Below, in pieces: positions 1 to 7,170 of a DNA stretch of 36,918 nt. The notes beneath the pieces were generated by a model, which was not told the DNA's origin, ran no database searches, and was given only the letters and a program-made list of their open reading frames with translations. This DNA comes from Micromonospora noduli (GTDB taxonomy: Bacteria > Actinomycetota > Actinomycetes > Mycobacteriales > Micromonosporaceae): positions 1-36,918 of the forward strand of contig NZ_PYAK01000058.1 in the NCBI RefSeq assembly GCF_003264365.1. Reading direction: 5' to 3'. Numbering within the stretch: position 1 is the first letter of the stretch; each line of letters starts with the position of its first letter. Made by a program: the position numbers and the translations under genes.

Positions 1-108
1 GGCATCCGACGCGGCGTACGCGGCGGTCACCGGTCCGGCGATAGCCCCACCGGTGAACGCGAGGCCAGCAGCGGTCAGAGCGGTCTTACGGATCAGATCG
101 GTACGCAT
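1..108 (-). CDS. Secreted protein, N-terminal signal peptide only (partial)
   Basis: Only the first 36 codons lie in the window; the gene runs off the left edge. Reading leftward from the ATG at 108 gives MRTDLIRKTALTAAGLAFTG, then a run rich in Ala, Gly and Pro ending AYAASDA. That is a positively charged n-region, a hydrophobic core and an AYA-A type signal peptidase I site, so the product is probably exported. A good Shine-Dalgarno (AGAGGAG) lies about 9 nt before the ATG. The mature protein is not visible, so function cannot be named. Actinobacterial cell-wall hydrolases and Rpf-like transglycosylases often start this way, but that is only a guess. The leader carries a perfect 11-bp inverted repeat (138-174). 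Confidence 0.75.
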   Translation of the reverse strand, partial: MRTDLIRKTALTAAGLAFTGGAIAGPVTAAYAASDA

Positions 109-137
109 GATGGCGTGCTCCTCTGGCGTCGGGGGTG

Positions 138-174
138 CCCGCACGGCAGTACAGGGGGGTGCGTGCCGTGCGGG
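138..174 (-). promoter_or_regulatory. Hairpin in the leader of the secreted-protein gene
   Basis: A perfect 11-bp inverted repeat (CCCGCACGGCA at 138-148, TGCCGTGCGGG at 164-174) with a 15-nt loop ends about 30 nt upstream of the ATG at 108. It lies just outside the Shine-Dalgarno, so it could be an mRNA stabiliser, an attenuator or a protein-binding dyad. I compared the leader with the ydaO (c-di-AMP) riboswitch often found before Rpf-type genes and did not find its conserved blocks. Confidence 0.45.
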
Positions 175-270
175 GGAAGCTTTTGCCCGGTGACCCGCAA
201 CGAGGGGGTCGGCGTCGGGACAGGGTGTAACCGTTCGCGGTGGCAGGTCATTCCGCCTACCCGCGGGGGT

Positions 271-412
271 CGGCCGTTGTGCTGCTCGGCCGTTCGGGGG
301 GTGTAACCGGGGCGGCCCGGCGGGTGTTCCCGGCGGCTGCCCTGCCCGGCCGTTGTGCTGCTCGGGCGTCCGGGGGATGTAACCGGGGCGGCCTGGCGGG
401 TGTTCCCGGCGG
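271..412. repeat. Two-copy tandem repeat, period 76 bp
   Basis: Positions 271-336 and 347-412 are 66-bp copies with only a few substitutions, joined by a 10-bp spacer. Both start CGGCCGTTGTGCTGCTCGG and end GTGTTCCCGGCGG, with a shared TGTAACCGGGGCGGCC core. A partial echo of the TGTAACCG core lies just upstream near 226-236. The repeat is not in a credible reading frame. Confidence 0.8.
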
Positions 413-584
413 GGCCGGCGCACCATGACCCGGACTGTTGCGGTGGTCTGCCGGGTATAACGATCCGGCCCGGCCGCCGATTCCGCCGCCGGGGTGGCCC
501 CGACCACCCGACACCCGACACCAAACCCGGCAAATCACCCACCTTGCCCGGGTCGGTGACCCCGACACGGCGGTCACGGCAGCC

Positions 585-661
585 TGATCCACTCGGGTTC
601 CTGAAAGTCGCGGTGTCCGGGTGGCGGGGATGCCCCAACTTCATGAAAGCCGAGTGGATCA
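585..661. repeat. Long imperfect palindrome, family A, copy 1
   Basis: The left end TGATCCACTCGG is matched by the reverse complement of the right end (CCGAGTGGATCA at 650-661). Similarity continues inward through the CTGAAAGTCGCGGTGTC / GATGCCCCAACTTCATGAAAG arms, so the element folds into one long hairpin. Copies 2 and 3 at 841-922 and 3174-3251 share the same ends. Confidence 0.8.
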
Positions 662-840
662 TGCCGATCTGCGCCGTTCGCGCGCCCCGAACCGGGCCGG
701 ACTCGGGGTCAGGACGGCGCGGATCGGTTCAGCCTGAGGTTGGTGCGCGGTGCGGACCGGCCCGACTCGGGGCAGGGCCGCGCGGGATCGACCCGACGCA
801 GGTCAGCGCTCCTGTGAACCCGGCATCACGGCCATGGCGG

Positions 841-922
841 CGTGATCGACTCGGGTTCACGGAAATCGCGGTGTCCTGGCGCCGGGGACACCCCGACATC
901 ATGAAAGCCGAGTGGGATCACG
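841..922. repeat. Long imperfect palindrome, family A, copy 2
   Basis: The ends are CGTGATCGACTCGGG and CCGAGTGGGATCACG, and the inner arms contain GGTGTCC and GGGACACCCCGACATCATG. The layout is as in copy 1, with the GAAA block and G/C-rich apex conserved and compensating differences between arms. It lies in the same non-coding interval. Confidence 0.8.
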
Positions 923-992
923 CCCGTCTGCCCCGTTTGTCCGCCCCCGGGCTCGCCGAGGCGGGGGCAGAGCGCGGTGCGAACCGCCGCTA

Positions 993-1064
993 GATCGTGC
1001 TCGATCCAGGAAACAGGCCCCTCCCCGCGCCACGAGGCCACTACATCCAGGAACGAGCACGATC
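993..1064. repeat. Imperfect palindrome of a second family (B)
   Basis: GATCGTGCTCGATCC at 993-1007 pairs with GGAACGAGCACGATC at 1050-1064 (14 of 15 positions). Inner blocks (GGCCCCTC versus GAGGCCAC) extend the complementarity. The ends differ from family A, so this is a separate element. It sits about 80 bp past the uvrC stop codon on the uvrC strand and could also help end uvrC transcription. Confidence 0.65.
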
Positions 1065-1143
1065 ATGGGGGCACGACCGCCCATCAAGGGGCGAGCAAGG
1101 ACAGCCAGCGTGAGCCGATCGGCTGGGCGAGCGGGCACGATGC

Positions 1144-3132
1144 TCAGGTGCCGGGCTTCGCCTCGGCGCCGTCGCCAGCCTTCGTGTCCTTGTCGAGTGC
1201 GGCCAGGATCGCCTCGGCGGTGCGCCGCCCCACCCCTGGCACCTCGGTGATCTCTTCGACCGTCGCGGCCGAAAGTCGCTTGAGCGAGCCGAAGTGCCGC
1301 AGCAGCGCCTTGCGACGCACCTCGCCCAGGCCGGGTACGTGGTCCAGCGCCGACTCGGTCATCCGCTTGGAGCGGCGCTGCCGATGGAAGGTGATGGCGA
1401 ACCGGTGCGCCTCGTCACGCACCCGTTGCAGCAGGTAGAGCCCTTCCGAGGTGCGCGGGAGGATGACCGGGAACTCGTCGTCCGGGAGCCACACCTCCTC
1501 CAGCCGCTTGGCCAGCCCGCACAGGGCCACGTCGTCGATGCCCAGGTCGGCGAGGGCCTGCGCGGCGGCCGCGACCTGTGGGGCGCCGCCATCGACGACC
1601 ACCAGCTGCGGCGGGTACGCGAATCTTCGGGGCCGGCCGGTGGTCGGATCGATCAGGACGCCGACCTGCGGTTCGACCGCGTCCTGGGGGGCGGCCGGAT
1701 CGTCGGCCGACTCCACGCCCACCTCGCCCGTCTCGGACCTCGCGTCCAGGTAGCGGGCGAAGCGGCGACGGAGCACCTCGGACATCGCGGAGAGGTCGTC
1801 GGTGGCGCCCCGGACGATGAACCGCCGGTACTCGCTCTTGCGGGGCAGCCCGTCCTCGAAGACCACCATGCTGGCGACCACGTCGGTGCCCTGGATCTGG
1901 GAGATGTCGAAACACTCGATGCGCAGCGGCGACGTGCTCATGCCCAGCGCCTCGCTGATCTCGTCCAGTGCCTTGCCCCGGGTGGTCAGGTCACCGGAGC
2001 GCTTGAGCTTGTGACGGGCCAGCGCGTCCTTGGCGTTGCGCTCCACCGTCTCCATCAGTGAGCGTTTGTCGCCACGCTGCGGCACCCGCAGCGACACCCG
2101 ACTGCCGCGGTGATTGGAGAGCCACTCGGCCAGCGCGTCGGCGTCGGCGGGCAACTCGGGGACCAGCAGTTCGCGAGGCACGTCGGCCTCGCCGTGCTCG
2201 CCGCCGTACACCTGGGTGCAGAAGTGGTGCACCAGATCCCCGGTGGTCAGATCCTCGGTCTTCTCCACCACCCAACCGCGCTGGCCGCGGACCCGGCCGT
2301 CGCGGACGTGGAAGACCTGCACAGCCGCCTCGAGTGGGTCGTCGGCGAACGCGACGACGTCCGCGTCGGTGCCGTCGCCGAGCACCACTGTCTGCTTCTC
2401 CATGGCCCGGCGCAGCGCGGCCACGTCGTCGCGCAGCCGGGCGGCCCGCTCGAACTCCAGCTGCTCGCTCGCCTCGGTCATCTCACGTTCGATCTTGCGG
2501 ACCATGGTGTCGGTGCGCCCGGCCATGAAGTCGCAGAACCCGTCGACGATGGCCCGGTGCTCCTCGGCGGAGACGGTGCCGACGCACGGCGCTGAGCACT
2601 TGCCGATGTAGCCCAGCAGGCAGGGACGACCGACCTGGCCGGCCCGCTTGAACACCCCGGCGGAGCACGTCCGCGCGGGGAAGACCCGCAGCAGCAGGTC
2701 GAGGGTCTCCCGGATGGCCCAGGCATGCGAATAGGGACCGAAGTAGCGCACGCCCTTGCGCTTGGCGCCGCGCATCACCTGCAGCCGGGGGTACTCCTCG
2801 TCGAGGGTGACAGCGAGATAGGGGTACGACTTGTCGTCGCGGTAGCGGACATTGAACCGAGGGTCGTACTGCTTGATCCAGGTGAACTCCTGCTGGAGGG
2901 CCTCGACCTCGGTGCCGACGGTGATCCAGTCCACCGACTCGGCGGTGGTGACCATCTGCCGGGTGCGCTCGTGCAGGTTCCAGACGTCGCCGAAGTAGGA
3001 GTTGAGTCGGCTGCGCAGATTTCGCGCCTTGCCGACGTAGATCACCCGGCCGGTGCCGTCGCGAAAGCGGTAGACCCCCGGTAGCTCCGGGATGGTGCCG
3101 GGTGCGGGGCGGTAGGTCGAGGGGTCAGCCAC
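1144..3132 (-). CDS. uvrC: Excinuclease ABC subunit C (UvrC)
   Basis: Cuts the damaged strand on both sides of a lesion after UvrB is loaded by UvrA. The 662-residue product has a GIY-YIG nuclease domain (PGVYRF at 18-23, IYVGKARNLRSR at 31-42), four cysteines at about 156, 171, 179 and 183 matching the Fe-S ligands of UvrC, a UVR helix near 218-248 (UvrB contact), an RNase H-like domain with acidic residues in ECFDIS (406-411) and VVVDGG (511-516), and tandem helix-hairpin-helix motifs at 595-648. I chose the GTG at 3132 because homologs begin ADPSTYRPAPGTIPE and a TAGGCT -10 box lies 7 nt upstream, fitting a leaderless mRNA. A longer frame to 3213 runs into a palindromic repeat and is unlikely to be translated. 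Confidence 0.97.
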   Translation of the reverse strand: MADPSTYRPAPGTIPELPGVYRFRDGTGRVIYVGKARNLRSRLNSYFGDVWNLHERTRQMVTTAESVDWITVGTEVEALQQEFTWIKQYDPRFNVRYRDDKSYPYLAVTLDEEYPRLQVMRGAKRKGVRYFGPYSHAWAIRETLDLLLRVFPARTCSAGVFKRAGQVGRPCLLGYIGKCSAPCVGTVSAEEHRAIVDGFCDFMAGRTDTMVRKIEREMTEASEQLEFERAARLRDDVAALRRAMEKQTVVLGDGTDADVVAFADDPLEAAVQVFHVRDGRVRGQRGWVVEKTEDLTTGDLVHHFCTQVYGGEHGEADVPRELLVPELPADADALAEWLSNHRGSRVSLRVPQRGDKRSLMETVERNAKDALARHKLKRSGDLTTRGKALDEISEALGMSTSPLRIECFDISQIQGTDVVASMVVFEDGLPRKSEYRRFIVRGATDDLSAMSEVLRRRFARYLDARSETGEVGVESADDPAAPQDAVEPQVGVLIDPTTGRPRRFAYPPQLVVVDGGAPQVAAAAQALADLGIDDVALCGLAKRLEEVWLPDDEFPVILPRTSEGLYLLQRVRDEAHRFAITFHRQRRSKRMTESALDHVPGLGEVRRKALLRHFGSLKRLSAATVEEITEVPGVGRRTAEAILAALDKDTKAGDGAEAKPGT

Positions 3133-3139
3133 GCCGACA

Positions 3140-3145
3140 AGCCTA
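3140..3145 (-). promoter_or_regulatory. -10 box for leaderless uvrC
   Basis: On the minus strand TAGGCT is followed by exactly 7 nt and then the GTG start of uvrC. No Shine-Dalgarno is present. This is the spacing of leaderless actinobacterial transcripts, in which the first transcribed base is the first base of the start codon. Confidence 0.6.
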
Positions 3146-3173
3146 GTCCGCAGCACCGACAGCCCATCGCAAG

Positions 3174-3251
3174 CGTGATCCACTCCGCGTCTCGGAAGTC
3201 GGGGTGTCGGCACACCGCCAACACCCCGACTTCCTGAAACGCGAGTCGATC
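3174..3251. repeat. Long imperfect palindrome, family A, copy 3
   Basis: Arms 3177-3210 and 3218-3251 pair over about 34 positions with few mismatches and a 7-nt loop. Each arm holds the GGAAGTCGGGGTGT block near the apex and GATC at the outer end. It is the best-paired copy in the window and sits between the uvrC promoter and the Rieske gene stop. Confidence 0.85.
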
Positions 3252-3319
3252 CTGCGACACCGGGTCGGCCGGCCGGTCAGCGTGCGGCGGCCGGGCCAGC
3301 CCGCCGGCCCCGGGTCGGA

Positions 3320-3811
3320 TCAGGCCAACGAGATCTGGTCGCCGGTGACCTTGATGTTCTTCGGCGGCAGCGGCTTGGTGGCCGGGCCGGCCTTCACCGA
3401 GCCGTCCTCGATCGAAAACTTGCTGCCGTGGCAGGTGCAGTTGATGGTGCCGCCGTCGACGTTCGTCACCGGGCAGTTCTGGTGCGTACAGATCGGGCTG
3501 AAGCCCTTGAACTGGCCCGCCGTGGGCTGGGTGATGACCACACCGTCGGTGGCGAGGACCTTGCCGCCTCCGACCGGGATGTCGGCGGTGGTGGCCAACG
3601 ACTGGGCATTCTGCCGGTCTCCGCCGCCGGCGTCGCCGGTGCTGGGCACGGCGGGGCCACCACTGGTGGGTGCGTCACTGCCGCTGCCGTTGCCGCCGTC
3701 GTCGCTGCCGCAGGCAGCCAGGACGACGGCCGCGCCGACCGCCCCGACGCCGGTGAGCAGGGTACGACGTGTCTGCGTACCCGGACCGGTCAGCGCCTGA
3801 TCGTCACTCAT
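3320..3811 (-). CDS. Tat-exported Rieske [2Fe-2S] lipoprotein
   Basis: A 163-residue exported electron-transfer protein. The N-terminus has twin arginines (RR at 15-16) and a lipobox LAAC with Cys34, followed by a Gly/Ser/Asp-rich linker, so a membrane-anchored lipoprotein exported folded by Tat is expected. The Rieske domain has box 1 CTHQNC (108-113) and box 2 CTCHGS (125-130): Cys108, His110, Cys125 and His128 are the cluster ligands, with Cys113 and Cys127 placed for the usual disulfide. The start at 3811 follows GAGAGGCGAGGC; an upstream ATG at 3856 would put 15 charged residues before the Tat signal. No cytochrome b or oxygenase partner is nearby, so its redox partner is unknown. The uvrC-Rieske-uvrA order is one I recall from other actinomycetes (not checked). 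Confidence 0.93.
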   Translation of the reverse strand: MSDDQALTGPGTQTRRTLLTGVGAVGAAVVLAACGSDDGGNGSGSDAPTSGGPAVPSTGDAGGGDRQNAQSLATTADIPVGGGKVLATDGVVITQPTAGQFKGFSPICTHQNCPVTNVDGGTINCTCHGSKFSIEDGSVKAGPATKPLPPKNIKVTGDQISLA

Positions 3812-3916
3812 GCCTCGCCTCTCTCTAGCCCGCTGCCGGTCGAAAGCCGGCCACACTTCTCCACACGGGCAACTGTGCCGGATGGTTCATCGCGGTACTC
3901 GTCCGACCCGGCAAAT

Positions 3917-3953
3917 GGGGCGGGGCGGGTCGTCAACCGACCCGCCCCGCCCC
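3917..3953 (-). terminator. Terminator of uvrA
   Basis: A perfect 16-bp GC-rich stem (3917-3932 with 3938-3953) and 5-nt loop lie 20 nt past the uvrA stop, followed on the minus strand by ATTTGC, a short T-rich stretch. Confidence 0.8.
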
Positions 3954-3972
3954 GCGTACACGCACAGAGAGG

Positions 3973-6918
3973 TCAGCGCGCGGCGGCTGGCACCTTACGG
4001 CTGGCCCGCGCCTTGGTCACGCCGTTGGCCTTGGCGGCCCGGGTGGTGGCGGCAGCCGCACCCTTGGCCTTGCCGTCGAGCTTGAGCACCTGGCGCAGGA
4101 ACTCGCCGGTGTGGCTCTCGGCCACCTCGGCGACCTCCTCGGGGGTGCCGGTGGCGAGCACGGTGCCGCCCCGGTGGCCGCCCTCGGGACCCATGTCGAT
4201 CAGCCAGTCCGCGGTCTTGATCACGTCGAGGTTGTGCTCGATGGTGATCACCGTGTTGCCCTTGTCGACAAGCCCTTCCAGCACCATCAGCAGCTTGCGG
4301 ATGTCCTCGAAGTGCAGACCGGTGGTCGGCTCGTCGAGCACGTAGACCGTCCGCCCGGTGGAGCGCTTCTGCAGCTCGGAGGCGAGCTTGACCCGCTGCG
4401 CCTCACCGCCGGAGAGGGTCGGCGCCGGCTGACCGAGGCGGACGTAGCCCAGGCCGACGTCGACCAGGGTCTTCAGGTGCCGGTGGATGGCCGGGATGGC
4501 GGAGAAGAACTCCGCAGCCTCCTCGATCGGCATCTCCAGCACGTCCGACACGGTCTTGCCCTTGTAGTGCACCTCCAGGGTCTCCCGGTTGTACCGGGCG
4601 CCCTTGCAGACCTCGCAGGGGACGTACACGTCGGGAAGGAAGTTCATCTCGATCTTGATCGTGCCGTCACCCGAGCACGCCTCGCAGCGCCCGCCCTTGA
4701 CGTTGAAGGAGAACCGACCCGGGCCGTACCCGCGCACCTTCGCCTCGGTGGTCTCGGCGAAGAGCTTGCGGACGTGGTCCCAGACGCCGGTGTAGGTGGC
4801 CGGGTTGGAGCGCGGCGTCCGGCCGATCGGCGACTGGTCCACGCCGACGACCTTGTCCACGTGCTCCAGCCCGGAGACGCGGGTGTGCCGGCCGGGCACC
4901 AGCCGGGCGCCGTTGATCTGGTTGGCCAGCACCGCGTACAGGATGTCGTTGACCAGCGTCGACTTGCCCGAGCCGCTGACCCCGGTGACCGCGATCAGCT
5001 GGCCCAGCGGAAACGAGACGGTCAGGTTGCGCAGGTTGTGCTCCCGCGCGCCGTGCACCACCAGCTCGCGGGCCGGATCCTGCGGGCGGCGGCCCGTCGG
5101 TGTCGGGATCGACCGACGACCGGACAGGTACGCCCCGGTGATCGATTCCTTGTTCTTCAGCAACGCCGGCACCGAGCCGCTGTGCACGATCTTGCCGCCG
5201 TGCTCACCCGCGCCGGGCCCGATGTCGACGATCCAGTCGGCGGTGCGGATGGTGTCCTCGTCGTGCTCGACCACGATCAGCGTGTTGCCGAGCCCGCGCA
5301 GCCGGATCAGGGTCTCGATCAGCCGGTGGTTGTCGCGCTGGTGCAGCCCGATCGACGGCTCGTCGAGCACGTAGAGCACGCCCACCAGGCCGGAGCCGAT
5401 CTGGGTGGCCAGCCGGATGCGCTGTGCCTCACCGCCGGAGAGCGTGCCGGCCGGGCGGTCCAGGGAGAGGTAGTCCAGGCCGACGTCGAGCAGGAACCGC
5501 AGCCGGGCGTTGATCTCCTTGAGGACCCGCTCGGCGATCATCTTCTGCCGGTCGGTCAGCTCGATGCCGGCGAGCAGGTCGGCGCACTCCCCCACGGACA
5601 GGTTGCAGACCTCGGCGATGCTCTTGCCGGCCAACGTGACAGCGAGCACCTCGGGCTTGAGCCGGGCACCGCCGCATGCCGCGCACGGCACGTCGCGCAT
5701 GTAGCCCTCGTACTTGTCGCGGGACCACTCGGACTCGGTGTCGGAGTGCCGGCGCTCGATCCACTGCACCACGCCCTCGAAGCCGGTGTAGTAGGAGCGC
5801 TCACGCCCGTACTTGTTGCGGTAGCGCACGTGCACCTGGTCGTCGGAGCCGTGCAGGATCGTCTTCTGCGCCCGCGCCGGCAACGCCCGCCACGGGGTGT
5901 CGATGTCGAAGTGCTGGGCCTCGCCGAGCGCCTCCAGCAAGCGCAGGAAGTATTCCAGGTTGTGCCCGGTGGACCAGGGCTGGATGGCGCCCTCACGCAG
6001 GCTGCGCTCCGGGTCGGGGACCAGCAGCTCGGGGTCGACCTCCTTCTTGGTGCCCAGGCCGGTGCACTCCGGGCAGGCGCCGTAGGGCGCGTTGAAGGAG
6101 AAGACCCGCGGCTCAAGATCCTCGATGGCGAGCGGGTGGTCGTTGGGGCAGGCCAGGTGCTCGGAGTAGCGGCGCTCGCGGTCCGGGTCGTCCTCGGGGA
6201 GGTCGACGAAGTCGAGCAGGACCAGGCCGCTGGACAGGCCCAGGGCGGCCTCGACCGAGTCGGTGAGCCGCTGCTTGGCGCTCGGCTTGACGGTGAGGCG
6301 GTCGATCACCACCTCGATGGTGTGCTTCTCCTGCTTCTTGAGCTTCGGCGGCTCAGTCAGCGGGTGCACCACGCCGTCGACCCGGGCCCGGGCGTAGCCC
6401 TTGGCCTGGAGCTCGGCGAAGAGGTCGACATATTCGCCCTTGCGGCCGCGGATCACCGGGGCGAGCACCATGAACTTGGTGCCCTCGGCCATCGCGAGGA
6501 CCCGGTCGACGATCTGTTGCGGGCTCTGCCGGGAGATGCGCTCACCACAGACCGGGCAGTGCGGCTCACCGATGCGGGCGTAGAGCAGACGCAGGTAGTC
6601 GTAGACCTCGGTGATGGTGCCGACGGTGGAGCGCGGGTTACGCGAGGTGGATTTCTGGTCGATCGAGACGGCCGGGCTCAGGCCCTCGATGAAGTCGACG
6701 TCTGGCTTGTCCATCTGGCCGAGGAACTGCCGGGCGTACGACGAGAGCGACTCGACGTAGCGGCGCTGCCCCTCGGCGAAGATCGTGTCGAAGGCCAGGC
6801 TCGACTTGCCCGACCCGGACAGCCCGGTGAACACGATGAGTGCGTCCCGGGGCAGGTCGAGACTGACGTCACGCAGGTTGTGCTCGCGCGCGCCACGGAT
6901 GATCAGTCGGTCGGCCAC
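3973..6918 (-). CDS. uvrA: Excinuclease ABC subunit A (UvrA)
   Basis: Damage-sensing ATPase that loads UvrB. The 981-residue protein has two ABC ATPase halves: Walker A GLSGSGKSS (32-40) and GVSGSGKST in the second half, and LSGGEAQRI / LSGGEAQRV signatures. Zinc sites are visible: Cys257 and CPEC at 282-285 in the first half (first pair written C-P-N-D-H, as in actinobacterial UvrA) and CEAC / CEVC in the second. The C-terminus ends in an Ala/Lys/Arg-rich tail of about 30 residues beyond the ATPase core. I chose the GTG at 6918 (VADRLIIRGAREHN), where homologs start and a GGGAG lies about 11 nt upstream. The open frame continues to 7014, but that extension is unlike UvrA. I saw no clear LexA box upstream. 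Confidence 0.97.
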   Translation of the reverse strand: MADRLIIRGAREHNLRDVSLDLPRDALIVFTGLSGSGKSSLAFDTIFAEGQRRYVESLSSYARQFLGQMDKPDVDFIEGLSPAVSIDQKSTSRNPRSTVGTITEVYDYLRLLYARIGEPHCPVCGERISRQSPQQIVDRVLAMAEGTKFMVLAPVIRGRKGEYVDLFAELQAKGYARARVDGVVHPLTEPPKLKKQEKHTIEVVIDRLTVKPSAKQRLTDSVEAALGLSSGLVLLDFVDLPEDDPDRERRYSEHLACPNDHPLAIEDLEPRVFSFNAPYGACPECTGLGTKKEVDPELLVPDPERSLREGAIQPWSTGHNLEYFLRLLEALGEAQHFDIDTPWRALPARAQKTILHGSDDQVHVRYRNKYGRERSYYTGFEGVVQWIERRHSDTESEWSRDKYEGYMRDVPCAACGGARLKPEVLAVTLAGKSIAEVCNLSVGECADLLAGIELTDRQKMIAERVLKEINARLRFLLDVGLDYLSLDRPAGTLSGGEAQRIRLATQIGSGLVGVLYVLDEPSIGLHQRDNHRLIETLIRLRGLGNTLIVVEHDEDTIRTADWIVDIGPGAGEHGGKIVHSGSVPALLKNKESITGAYLSGRRSIPTPTGRRPQDPARELVVHGAREHNLRNLTVSFPLGQLIAVTGVSGSGKSTLVNDILYAVLANQINGARLVPGRHTRVSGLEHVDKVVGVDQSPIGRTPRSNPATYTGVWDHVRKLFAETTEAKVRGYGPGRFSFNVKGGRCEACSGDGTIKIEMNFLPDVYVPCEVCKGARYNRETLEVHYKGKTVSDVLEMPIEEAAEFFSAIPAIHRHLKTLVDVGLGYVRLGQPAPTLSGGEAQRVKLASELQKRSTGRTVYVLDEPTTGLHFEDIRKLLMVLEGLVDKGNTVITIEHNLDVIKTADWLIDMGPEGGHRGGTVLATGTPEEVAEVAESHTGEFLRQVLKLDGKAKGAAAATTRAAKANGVTKARASRKVPAAAR

Positions 6919-7141
6919 TGTGCGTGTACTCCCGGGAGAAGATGAAGCGAAGGATCTGTCCCGCTCTGGGTGGTCTTGAGCGGTCGTGCGGGCGCGGAAA
7001 ACACGCCTCGGCAACTCTAGCCCCGAGGTATGACAGTTTCCCTCGCCCGCACATTCCCCCAGCTCAGCCCGGTCGGCCGCGCCGCCCAGAAGCCCCGCTT
7101 ACGCACCGCCCACAAGCCCGCCAGAGCGCCGCCCACCAACC

Positions 7142-7155
7142 CCGCGCATGCGCGG
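7142..7155. terminator. Palindrome after rsgA, possible terminator
   Basis: CCGCGCATGCGCGG is a perfect 14-bp palindrome 15 nt past the rsgA stop on the minus strand. It is short and has no T-run, so the call is weak. Confidence 0.3.
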
Positions 7156-7170
7156 CCTACGAGCGCCCGG

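Larger units (their letters stand above)
175..1143. other. Long non-coding, repeat-rich interval
   Basis: Almost 1 kb between the secreted-protein leader and the uvrC stop holds no gene I can support. Open frames here lack a Shine-Dalgarno, have Arg/Pro-rich low-complexity translations and cross the repeats. It contains a two-copy 76-bp-period tandem repeat (271-412), two related long palindromes (585-661, 841-922), an unrelated palindrome (993-1064), and a loose two-copy similarity (about 690-730 versus 755-792) between the palindromes. Confidence 0.7.

Noticed and set aside
109..260. ydaO c-di-AMP riboswitch before the secreted-protein gene
   Set aside because: The conserved blocks of that riboswitch are not present; only a simple hairpin is.
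271..412. CRISPR array
   Set aside because: Only two 66-bp copies with a 10-bp spacer; wrong unit sizes and no cas genes.
93..662. Minus-strand open frame across the repeat nest
   Set aside because: Pro/Arg-rich translation across tandem and palindromic repeats; it overlaps the real secreted-protein start in another frame.
3133..3213. Longer uvrC starting at 3213
   Set aside because: The extension is Arg-rich and runs into a palindromic repeat; the leaderless -10 and homolog starts point to 3132.
4111..6945. Open frame of over 900 codons on the plus strand opposite uvrA
   Set aside because: High-GC shadow of uvrA: no ribosome site, Val/Asp/Leu-rich repetitive translation, full overlap with a clear uvrA gene.
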